Assembly (NCBI GenBank): GCA_037144255.1
Contig: JBAWXE010000074.1
Coordinates: 1-13,736, forward strand
Source of the DNA: JBAWXE01 sp037144255
GTDB taxonomy: Bacteria > Bacteroidota > Bacteroidia > Chitinophagales > Chitinophagaceae
Length of the DNA: 13,736 bases
Direction: 5' to 3'
Below the pieces are notes generated by a model, which made no database searches, was not told the DNA's origin, and saw nothing but the letters and a program-made list of their open reading frames with translations. A program made the position numbers and the translations under genes. Positions within the stretch are counted from its first letter, which is position 1. Each line of letters begins with the position of its first letter. Shown here one piece after another: positions 6,930 to 13,736 of this stretch.

Positions 6930-9179
6930 ATGAAACGTTCGGTACGTATTCTTTGGTGGACATTTCTAATAGGAGTGGTAACCTTCAACCTGCTTATCAT
7001 TCTTACCAATTATGGTTTGCTAGGATATATGCCATCTATGCAAGAATTGGAAAACCCCAACAGTGCACTTTCATCAGAAGTATTTGCTACAGATGGAACA
7101 GTCATAGGTCGTTATTATGTACAAGATAGGTCTAATTGTAAGTACAGTGATATTTCACCAAATATATTCAATGCGCTTATAGCAACAGAAGACACCCGTT
7201 TTTATGAACATTCCGGTATAGACTGGATAGGTACAGCTGCTATACCGGTTTATATGGTGCTGCATAAAAAACGTGGCTCGTCTACTATTACACAACAATT
7301 AGCCAAGAACCTATTTCCTCGTAAAAATGAAAGTAGTTTGACCATTCCATTCATAAAACTAAAGGAGTGGATCATGGCTGTAAAACTGGAAAAGAACCTT
7401 ACTAAAAATGAGGTTATAACCCTGTATTTAAATACCGTACCATTTGGAGATAATGTATATGGTATCAAGAATGCCTCACTGACATTCTTCAATAAGCTGC
7501 CTAGTAAAATAAGTGTAGATGAGGCCGCAGTACTTATAGGTATGCTAAAGGGAAATACAATTTATAACCCGCGTCGCAACCCTGCTAAGTCTCTGGAAAG
7601 AAGGAATGTAGTGTTACGACTGATGAAAGAGAACGATTTCATTACAGAGAAAGATGCGGACAACTACCTCAAAATGCCTATCAAACTGGATTACCATAAG
7701 ATAGACTATCATGAAGGCATTGCACCTTATTTCCGTCAGGTGGTAGAATTGGAAGTGAAGAAAGTGTGTAAAGAATTGAAGAAATCTGATGGCAGTAATT
7801 ATGATATTTATAAAGATGGATTGAGAATATATACTACACTGGATGTACGTTTTCAACAATATGCAGAAGAAGCTGTACAAGAGCACATGACACAGGTGCA
7901 GAAAATGTTCACCGCTCAAGCTGGATATAAGAATGGAAGTATATGGGATAACCATCAGGATGTAATAGATGCCAGTGTGCGTACTTCAGACAGGTACATT
8001 CTTCAAAGAGATCAAGGGAAAGATGAAAAAAGTATCCTTGCAGATTTTAAGAAGCTGGTAAAGATGAAAGTATTTGCTTGGAATGCTGCTCATACAATGG
8101 ATACTGTTATGACGCCCATGGACTCCATTAAATACATGAAGATGTTCTTACAAGCCGGTTTCCTAGCAATGGATCCATTTACAGGCGAAGTAAAAGCATG
8201 GGTTGGCGGTATAGATCACACTTTCTTCCAATTTGATCATGTAAACGAAAATACTAAAAGACAAGTAGGTTCAACGATAAAGCCATTATTGTATTGTTTA
8301 GCAGTAGATAATGGTTTTTCTCCCTGTGGTACTGTATCAACTATGCCACAGACATTCCCTACCATGGAGGCCCCATATGATGCCGGCGGAAGTGAATATG
8401 AAAGCTTACCCATGAGAAAAGCGCTGGCACTATCTGTCAATAATGCAGCATTGTACCTGTTGCAACAAGTAGGCATAGGTGCATTTGTAGACTTTGCTCA
8501 TAAATGCGGCATTGCTTCAACCCTAGAAAAATTACCATCAGTAGCATTGGGGGTATCTGATATCTCATTATTTGAGATGATCAATGCCTATAGTATGTTC
8601 CCAACAGGAGGTATCAATACCAGACCCATATTCATTACCAAGATAGAGGACAAGAATGGAAATCTATTGAAATCTTTTGTACCGGTACAAAAGGAGATCA
8701 TAAGCGCAAATACGGCCTTTAAAATGGTAAAAATGATGCGTGGTGTTATAGACTTTGGTACAGGTAGACGTATGCGTGGACGTTATAATATACAAGGTGA
8801 CATAGCCGGTAAAACCGGGACCACCAATAAACAAGCAGATGCATGGTTTATGGGCTATACCCCACAATTACTTGCAGGTACATGGGTAGGTTGTGATGAT
8901 CGTTTTCTGAGATTCACGAATATGGAATTAGGACAAGGCTCTGCCGCAGCACTACCTATATGGGCATATTTTATTAGAAGAGTATTCGCTGACAAGACAC
9001 TTGGAATAGATCAAAATGCAAGGTTTGTACAACCGGATGGATTTGATGATTGCGATGTGACAGATGCCGGAAATGATGCTAAAGGAAATTCAGGTATCAT
9101 AAAAGGTGGCAATAAAAATGATGATCCAATAGAAACAGTAGCGCCAGTATTTGATGACATTAAACCAAAGCGTAAATAA
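6930..9179 (+). CDS. mrcA: Class A penicillin-binding protein 1A (transglycosylase/transpeptidase)
   Basis: A bifunctional peptidoglycan synthase of 749 residues, anchored in the inner membrane by one N-terminal helix (about 9-29) with its catalytic part in the periplasm. The GT51 domain polymerises lipid II: ATEDTRFYEHSG (85-96) with catalytic Glu87, the STITQQLAKNL motif (118-128), and Glu161 in EVITLYLN as the likely second acid. The transpeptidase domain cross-links the strands: Ser448 and Lys451 in GSTIKP, Ser502-Val-Asn504, and Lys628-Thr-Gly in AGKTGTT. Between them, about residues 300-405 hold a linker (IYTTLDVRFQQYAEEAV) and a charged helical insert. The C-terminus from about 700 is a low-complexity Asp/Gly/Asn/Lys tail. 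All catalytic residues are present. The HD-domain gene follows after 34 nt, so the two are probably cotranscribed. The symbol is by function; the exact class A paralogue is not certain. Confidence 0.96.
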   Translation: MKRSVRILWWTFLIGVVTFNLLIILTNYGLLGYMPSMQELENPNSALSSEVFATDGTVIGRYYVQDRSNCKYSDISPNIFNALIATEDTRFYEHSGIDWIGTAAIPVYMVLHKKRGSSTITQQLAKNLFPRKNESSLTIPFIKLKEWIMAVKLEKNLTKNEVITLYLNTVPFGDNVYGIKNASLTFFNKLPSKISVDEAAVLIGMLKGNTIYNPRRNPAKSLERRNVVLRLMKENDFITEKDADNYLKMPIKLDYHKIDYHEGIAPYFRQVVELEVKKVCKELKKSDGSNYDIYKDGLRIYTTLDVRFQQYAEEAVQEHMTQVQKMFTAQAGYKNGSIWDNHQDVIDASVRTSDRYILQRDQGKDEKSILADFKKLVKMKVFAWNAAHTMDTVMTPMDSIKYMKMFLQAGFLAMDPFTGEVKAWVGGIDHTFFQFDHVNENTKRQVGSTIKPLLYCLAVDNGFSPCGTVSTMPQTFPTMEAPYDAGGSEYESLPMRKALALSVNNAALYLLQQVGIGAFVDFAHKCGIASTLEKLPSVALGVSDISLFEMINAYSMFPTGGINTRPIFITKIEDKNGNLLKSFVPVQKEIISANTAFKMVKMMRGVIDFGTGRRMRGRYNIQGDIAGKTGTTNKQADAWFMGYTPQLLAGTWVGCDDRFLRFTNMELGQGSAAALPIWAYFIRRVFADKTLGIDQNARFVQPDGFDDCDVTDAGNDAKGNSGIIKGGNKNDDPIETVAPVFDDIKPKRK

Positions 9180-9213
9180 TATTATATTCTATTGCTAATA
9201 CCATGAAAATTGA

Positions 9214-10434
9214 ATGAGTAATAAAGTGAAAATTATAAATGACCCTGTTTACGGTTTCCTACGCTTTCCGGAACAGGAATTGATGCAAATAATAGATCAC
9301 CCTTGGTTTCAACGTTTGCGCAATATTAAACAAATGGGTAGTGCTCATTTGGTATATCCCGGTGCAGTACATAGCCGTTTCCATCATTCATTAGGTGCCT
9401 GCCACCTAATGGGTAAGGCCCTAGATGAACTGAAAGCAAAAGGAATAGAACTTAGCAAAGAAGAATGTACTGCAGCAAGGACAGCTATATTATTGCATGA
9501 TATTGGCCATGGACCATTCTCTCATGCATTGGAACATAGTTTAATAGAAGGTGTTTCTCACGAATATTTATCTAATTTCATCATTCGGTCTATGAATCAA
9601 CAATTTGGTGGATCGTTGGAAGGTGTCATAGATATTTACAGACCTACCTATACCAAAAAATATTTAAGGCAATTAGTCTCCAGTCAATTGGACGTAGACA
9701 GAATGGATTATCTGAATAGAGATAGTTTTTATACCGGTGTATCTGAAGGAGTAATAGGATATGACAGGATATTGCAAATGCTAACAGTACAGAATGAAGA
9801 TTTGATGGTAGAAGAGAAAGGCGTGCATTCTGTAGAGAAATTCATTATAGCCAGAAGGCTGATGTACTGGCAAGTATATTTACATAAAACAGTATTGGGT
9901 TCCGAACAATTACTAATCAAAATATTACAAAGAGCTAAAGAACTAGCTCAAATGGGAGAACAGTTGTTTGCTACTCCATCATTATACTATTTTTTATACA
10001 ATAATATTACCGCCAAGAATGTGGCTGAGAATGGCAATCATATAGAGATGTTCTGCAAACTGGATGACTCTGATGTATTTGCATCTATTAAAGTGTGGCA
10101 AACACATAAAGACAAAATATTATCTCTATTATGTAAGATGCTTATAGAAAGAAACTTATATAAAGTTATTTTAAGTGCATCTTCTTTGGAAGAAATGATG
10201 GAACAAAAAAAGAAATCCCTAACTTCATTGCTACAATTAGATAGTAAAGAAATTCAATATTTTATTTTTACAGGAAAGACATCGAATAGCACATATGATA
10301 TTAATGACGAACATATACAAATAGCGATGAAAGATGGTAGTGTTAGAGACATTTCAGAAATTGAAGACCCATTAGTAAATCAAGCGCTTGCAAGGCCCGT
10401 ACATAAAAATTACATTTGCTACTTTCAACCATAG
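9214..10434 (+). CDS. HD-domain phosphohydrolase (COG1078, SAMHD1/dGTPase-like)
   Basis: A 406-residue soluble protein of the HD superfamily. Metal-binding residues follow the SAMHD1/dNTPase pattern: SRFHHSLG (54-61, His58), HDIGHGPFSH (95-104, His95 and Asp96) and the final Asp in SQLDVDRMDYLNRD (157-170). The N-terminal DPVYGF and the HPWFQRLRNIKQMG segment (29-42) are typical of this group. Relatives hydrolyse dNTPs or related phosphates; the substrate of this branch is not known to me. The C-terminal half (about 230-406) is mainly helical with no clear motif. The ATG at 9214 is fixed by an in-frame TGA directly before it (9211-9213). It lies between the PBP gene and lpxD; the 78-nt gap to lpxD leaves open whether lpxD has its own promoter. 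Confidence 0.92.
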   Translation: MSNKVKIINDPVYGFLRFPEQELMQIIDHPWFQRLRNIKQMGSAHLVYPGAVHSRFHHSLGACHLMGKALDELKAKGIELSKEECTAARTAILLHDIGHGPFSHALEHSLIEGVSHEYLSNFIIRSMNQQFGGSLEGVIDIYRPTYTKKYLRQLVSSQLDVDRMDYLNRDSFYTGVSEGVIGYDRILQMLTVQNEDLMVEEKGVHSVEKFIIARRLMYWQVYLHKTVLGSEQLLIKILQRAKELAQMGEQLFATPSLYYFLYNNITAKNVAENGNHIEMFCKLDDSDVFASIKVWQTHKDKILSLLCKMLIERNLYKVILSASSLEEMMEQKKKSLTSLLQLDSKEIQYFIFTGKTSNSTYDINDEHIQIAMKDGSVRDISEIEDPLVNQALARPVHKNYICYFQP

Positions 10435-10445
10435 GAAACTAAACA

Positions 10446-10476
10446 AACCGGACAACAATATAAACGAAGACCGGTT
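10446..10476. repeat. Inverted repeat upstream of lpxD
   Basis: AACCGG (10446-10451) and CCGGTT (10471-10476) are perfect 6-bp arms 19 nt apart, and a short ATTG/CAAT hairpin follows at 10477-10489. No T-run follows, so it does not look like a terminator. It could be an operator or leader structure for the lpx genes, or chance. I see no clear -7 box in the 10435-10512 spacer. Confidence 0.25.
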
Positions 10477-10512
10477 ATTGTAAAACAATAGTTGTAACAT
10501 TAATAATTGCCC

Positions 10513-11586
10513 ATGCAATTCACGGCGCTACAAATAGCAACCCTAATAAAGGGTAAAATAGAAGGCGACCCGGAAGCTAAAGTGAGTCATGTAGCTAAGA
10601 TAGAAGAAGCTAATGTGGGTTCATTGAGCTTTGTAGCCAATCCTAAATATGAAGACTACTTATACAGCACCAAAGCATCAATTATTATAATAAATGATTC
10701 TCTTGAGCTAACACAAAAGGTACATCCCACCTTGATACGTGTTAAAGATGCATATAGTGGTTTTGCTTTTCTACTAGAAAAATACAATGAGATCATATCA
10801 CGTGCCGGCAAACATGGCATAGAACAACCATCATATGTATCAAAAACAGCATCTCTAGGTAAAGATGTATATATTGGTGCCTTTACCTACATAGGTGAGA
10901 ATGTGATGATAGGTGATAGAGTAAGGATATTTCCGGGCTCATATATTGGTGACAATGTAGTTATTAATGAAGATTCTAAGATATTTCCGGGTGTAAAAAT
11001 ATACGATGGCTGCTCTATAGGTAGTCGTGTAGTAATACATGCAGGTTCAGTAATAGGTGGTGATGGCTTTGGTTTTGCCCCCCAAAATGATGGAACCTAC
11101 AAAAAAATCCCTCAGATAGGAAATGTAATAATAGAAGATGATGTAGAGATAGGATCAGATACTACTATTGACCGTGCTACTATGGGTTCTACTATTATCA
11201 GGAAAGGGGCTAAACTCGATAATCTGATACAGATAGCCCATAATGTAGAAATAGGTGAAAATACTGTTATAGCAGCTCAAACGGGCGTATCAGGCAGTAC
11301 CAAAATAGGTAGAAACTGTATGATAGGTGGTCAGGTAGGTATAGTAGGTCATATACAAATAGCTGATGGTACGCGTATCAATGCACAAAGTGGTTTGTCT
11401 AAATCAATAAGCTCTACTAACACCACTTTAAACGGTACACCGGCATTCGAATATAAAAGTTCATTAAAAAGTCAGGCAATTTTTAGAAATTTGCCGGAAT
11501 TACATCAACGGCTCCAAAAATTGGAAGAGACCGTACAAGAATTAACCTCCTTGTTAAGTCATCAAAATATTTCAGTAAAAAAGTGA
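10513..11586 (+). CDS. lpxD: UDP-3-O-acyl-glucosamine N-acyltransferase
   Basis: The third committed enzyme of lipid A synthesis: it transfers a 3-hydroxyacyl chain from ACP to the 2-amino group of UDP-3-O-acyl-glucosamine, as a cytoplasmic trimer. With the start at ATG 10513 the protein has 357 residues. The N-terminal uridine-binding domain (about 1-100) contains LSFVANPKYEDYL (38-50). A left-handed beta-helix of hexapeptide repeats follows (about 105-300; IGAFTYIGENVMIG and similar). HAGSVIGGDGFGFAP (176-190) and IPQIGNVIIEDDVEIG (199-214) are LpxD hallmarks, and His243 in QIAHNVEIG is the catalytic base. The C-terminal helix (about 325-350) has the coiled look of the family. A TTG 6 nt upstream is open in frame, but the ATG gives the usual N-terminus. 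Its TGA overlaps the GTG of lpxC-fabZ by 4 nt. Confidence 0.96.
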   Translation: MQFTALQIATLIKGKIEGDPEAKVSHVAKIEEANVGSLSFVANPKYEDYLYSTKASIIIINDSLELTQKVHPTLIRVKDAYSGFAFLLEKYNEIISRAGKHGIEQPSYVSKTASLGKDVYIGAFTYIGENVMIGDRVRIFPGSYIGDNVVINEDSKIFPGVKIYDGCSIGSRVVIHAGSVIGGDGFGFAPQNDGTYKKIPQIGNVIIEDDVEIGSDTTIDRATMGSTIIRKGAKLDNLIQIAHNVEIGENTVIAAQTGVSGSTKIGRNCMIGGQVGIVGHIQIADGTRINAQSGLSKSISSTNTTLNGTPAFEYKSSLKSQAIFRNLPELHQRLQKLEETVQELTSLLSHQNISVKK

Positions 11587-13052
11587 TCGTAGATACATTA
11601 TTAATACCAGAGTATAGCAATAAAACTACTGAAACAGTGCGCCCAGATACATCAGTTCAGAATCAGCAAACACTTAAAGGATCAGTTACTCTTCCGGGTG
11701 TAGGATTACATACAGGACAGCAAGTAACGATGACCCTTAAACCGGCTAATCCAGGTTTTGGGATTCGTTTTCAACGTATAGACCTACCAGAAAAGCCAAT
11801 AGTAAAGGCTGATGTAGACTATGTGGTTGACACATCTAGAGGAACAACCATTGAACATAATGGAGCACGAGTAAGTACCATAGAACATATACTATCTGCA
11901 TTGGTAGGTATGGGTATAGATAATGTACTTATAGAGTTGGATGCACCAGAAGTACCTATAATGGATGGTAGCGCACGAGAATTCATAGAGGCTATAGACA
12001 GTGTAGGTATACAAGAACAAGAGGCTAAACGTATTGTATATACAATTGATACTAATATACACTATTACGACCCGGTAAAAAATGTAGACATGCTGGCTGT
12101 TCCTTCGAACGAATACCAGATCACTACACTTATCGACTTTAACTCACCGGTATTGGGTACACAACATGCTACTTTGAAACATATCAGTGAATTCAGAAAT
12201 GAAATAGCGCCTTGTCGTACCTTCTGTTTCTTACATGAATTAGAATATTTATTAGACAATAACCTGATAAAAGGTGGAGATCTGAGTAATGCCATAGTTG
12301 TTGTAGATAAAGTAGTGAGTCAAGAAGAGCTGAACAGATTAGCTGTTGTATTCAATAAACAAAAAATAGAAGTAAAGCAGGAAGGCATTTTGAATAATAT
12401 TCAAATGCATTTTCCTAATGAGCCTGCAAGGCATAAATTATTGGATGTGGTAGGTGACCTAGCATTGGTAGGATACTCAATCAAGGCACATATCATTGCC
12501 AGCCGTCCTGGGCATGCATCGAATGTTGAGTTTGCACGCAGATTGAAGCAATTCATCAAGAAAAACAAGCACTTATCTGATGTACCACATTACGATCCAA
12601 ATCAACAGGCCGTTTATGACATCACACATATAGAAAAAGCATTACCGCATAAATTCCCATTCTTATTGGTCGATAAGATCATAGAATTGAGCGATAACCA
12701 TGTGGTGGGATTAAAAAATGTAACTTTCAACGAACACTTTTTTCAGGGGCACTTTCCTGGCAATCCGGTAATGCCGGGAGTTTTGCAAATAGAAGCATTA
12801 GCACAGGCTGGTGGTATATTGGCATTGAACAATTACATTGATCCACAGAATTACGATACTTATTTTATTAAGATAGACAAGGCACGTTTCAAGCATAAAG
12901 TAATACCGGGCGATACCTTAATTCTGAAATTAGAATTATTGAACCCAATACGTCGTGGTATATGCGAAATGCGGGGAACTGCATATGTAGGCAATAAACT
13001 CGTTACCGAAGCTGAATTGGTAGCACAAATCGTTAGAAAAGAAAAGAAATGA
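11583..13052 (+). CDS. lpxC/fabZ: Fused LpxC deacetylase / FabZ hydroxyacyl-ACP dehydratase
   Basis: One 489-residue protein carries two enzymes. LpxC (about 30-325) is the zinc deacetylase that commits UDP-3-O-acyl-GlcNAc to lipid A: GVGLHTG (39-45), Glu101-His102 in STIEHILSAL, MDGSAREF (127-134), His284 and Asp288 in RHKLLDVVGD, and His311 in RPGHASNVEF. FabZ (about 348-487) dehydrates 3-hydroxyacyl-ACP for fatty acid synthesis: LPHKFPFLLVD (354-364), catalytic His390 in FQGHFPGNPVMPGV and Glu404 in LQIEALAQAGG. Fusion is normal in Bacteroidota and ties lipid A and fatty acid flux, which compete for the same hydroxyacyl-ACP. The start is GTG inside the lpxD stop (GTGA); the next ATG is codon 50, inside the LpxC fold. 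About 25 residues before TLKGSV are an unstructured-looking extension. The ATGA at its end overlaps lpxA. Confidence 0.97.
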   Translation: MIVDTLLIPEYSNKTTETVRPDTSVQNQQTLKGSVTLPGVGLHTGQQVTMTLKPANPGFGIRFQRIDLPEKPIVKADVDYVVDTSRGTTIEHNGARVSTIEHILSALVGMGIDNVLIELDAPEVPIMDGSAREFIEAIDSVGIQEQEAKRIVYTIDTNIHYYDPVKNVDMLAVPSNEYQITTLIDFNSPVLGTQHATLKHISEFRNEIAPCRTFCFLHELEYLLDNNLIKGGDLSNAIVVVDKVVSQEELNRLAVVFNKQKIEVKQEGILNNIQMHFPNEPARHKLLDVVGDLALVGYSIKAHIIASRPGHASNVEFARRLKQFIKKNKHLSDVPHYDPNQQAVYDITHIEKALPHKFPFLLVDKIIELSDNHVVGLKNVTFNEHFFQGHFPGNPVMPGVLQIEALAQAGGILALNNYIDPQNYDTYFIKIDKARFKHKVIPGDTLILKLELLNPIRRGICEMRGTAYVGNKLVTEAELVAQIVRKEKK

Positions 13053-13736
13053 TCCACCCTCTTACATACATCCATCCCGACGCTAAAATAGCGCCTAATG
13101 TAAAGATAGATCCGTTTACTACCGTACACAGAAATGTGGAAATAGGTGAAGGCACCTGGATCGGTTCTAATGTGACTATCATGGAAGGCGCTCGTATAGG
13201 AAAGAATTGTCGCATCTTTCCTAGTACAATTATCTCTGCTATACCGCAGGATCTGAAATTCAAAGGAGAGGATACTCTTACTGAAATAGGTGATAACTGT
13301 ACCATACGTGAATGTGTTACCATCAATCGTGGTACTACAGATCGTAACAAAACTAAAATAGGCAATAATTGCCTGATCATGGCCTATTCGCATATAGCAC
13401 ATGATTGCGAAATTGGTAATTATTGTATTTTCTCGAATAACACGACATTAGCGGGTCATATTATAGTAGGTGACCATGTAGTCTTGGCAGGGCTTACAGC
13501 AGTACAACAGTTTGTTCGTATAGGCTCTTATTCTTTCGTAACAGGTGGATCATTAGTTCGAAAGGATGTACCACCATATGTAAAGGCAGCACGTGAACCA
13601 TTATCATATGTAGGTGTTAATTCAATAGGCCTGAAACGCAGAGGTTATTCTATAGAAAAGATCAATCACATTCTCGATATATACCGCATTCTATATGTAC
13701 GTGGATATAATACATCAAAAGCACTAAGCATTATTG
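13049..13736 (+). CDS. lpxA: UDP-GlcNAc O-acyltransferase, 3' end cut by window
   Basis: The first enzyme of lipid A synthesis, transferring a 3-hydroxyacyl chain from ACP to the 3-OH of UDP-GlcNAc. The first 229 codons are visible and the frame is still open at the window end; the family usually has about 255-265 residues, so some 30 are missing. The left-handed beta-helix starts at once (IHPDAKIAPNVKIDPF). IPQDLKFKGE (65-74) and CVTINRGT (89-96) are family marks, and AYSHIAHDC (112-120) supplies the catalytic His118. GGSLVRKDVPPYV (166-178) matches the acyl-chain ruler region; Gly166 aligns with Gly173 of E. coli LpxA, but chain length cannot be read safely from this. GLKRRGYS (194-201) begins the C-terminal helical domain. 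The ATG overlaps the lpxC-fabZ TGA (ATGA), so translation is probably coupled. Confidence 0.96.
   Translation, partial: MIHPLTYIHPDAKIAPNVKIDPFTTVHRNVEIGEGTWIGSNVTIMEGARIGKNCRIFPSTIISAIPQDLKFKGEDTLTEIGDNCTIRECVTINRGTTDRNKTKIGNNCLIMAYSHIAHDCEIGNYCIFSNNTTLAGHIIVGDHVVLAGLTAVQQFVRIGSYSFVTGGSLVRKDVPPYVKAAREPLSYVGVNSIGLKRRGYSIEKINHILDIYRILYVRGYNTSKALSII

Noticed and set aside
7614..7955. 113-codon open frame on the minus strand
   Set aside because: It is antisense to the PBP gene, of low complexity (Ile, Phe, Leu, His rich), with no independent support.
10507..10512. TTG start for lpxD at 10507
   Set aside because: The ATG at 10513 gives the usual LpxD N-terminus and needs no rare start; the extra two codons add nothing.
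12860..13402. 180-codon open frame on the minus strand
   Set aside because: It lies antisense to the end of lpxC-fabZ and the start of lpxA, both with all catalytic motifs, and its translation shows no family or domain pattern.
10490..13736. Long arrays of short repeats in lpxD and lpxA
   Set aside because: The repetitive look comes from hexapeptide codons of the left-handed beta-helix proteins, not from a DNA repeat element.

Overview
The window looks like chromosomal DNA from a member of the Bacteroidota, probably near the Chitinophagia. Four signs support this: a secreted protein with a C-terminal type IX secretion (T9SS) type A sorting domain; LpxC and FabZ fused in one polypeptide, as is usual in this phylum; start codons with little or no Shine-Dalgarno sequence in front; and a -7 box matching TAnnTTTG (TACCTTTG at 5946-5953). 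The DNA is AT-rich and densely coded. The phylum call is firm; anything finer is inference.

Left part (1-3531, minus strand). Three genes are read right to left with gaps of 4 and 34 nt, so they probably form one transcript: an unrecognised 160-residue protein, a RecQ-family DNA helicase starting at TTG, and a WlbA-like nucleotide-sugar dehydrogenase of the Gfo/Idh/MocA family. Just past the last gene lie what looks like the 3' end of a tRNA gene (34-55) and a hairpin terminator cut by the window edge. This may be an old attachment-site scar.

Middle part (3532-6828). A branched-chain amino acid aminotransferase (ilvE, plus strand) converges on a T9SS-sorted secreted protein (minus strand). 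The two share a perfect 17-bp inverted-repeat terminator. The secreted protein diverges from a CvfB-like S1-domain RNA-binding protein. The 130-bp divergent spacer holds three tandem 11-bp repeats and the clear -7 box.

Right part (6930-13736, plus strand). A class A penicillin-binding protein is followed by an HD-domain phosphohydrolase and then by lpxD, lpxC-fabZ and lpxA (cut by the window end). The lpx genes overlap by 4 nt (GTGA, then ATGA), which points to translational coupling. LpxA adds the acyl chain to UDP-GlcNAc, LpxC deacetylates the product and LpxD adds the second acyl chain. FabZ dehydrates the same 3-hydroxyacyl-ACP pool that LpxA and LpxD draw on. The block is therefore an envelope-building module covering peptidoglycan and lipid A.

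I see no CRISPR array, insertion sequence, phage gene, toxin-antitoxin pair or defence system. Most of the window is ordinary core genome. The points most worth a second look are the tRNA-like scar, the unusual layout of the RecQ C-terminal half, the unknown gene coupled to recQ, and the 11-bp repeats.
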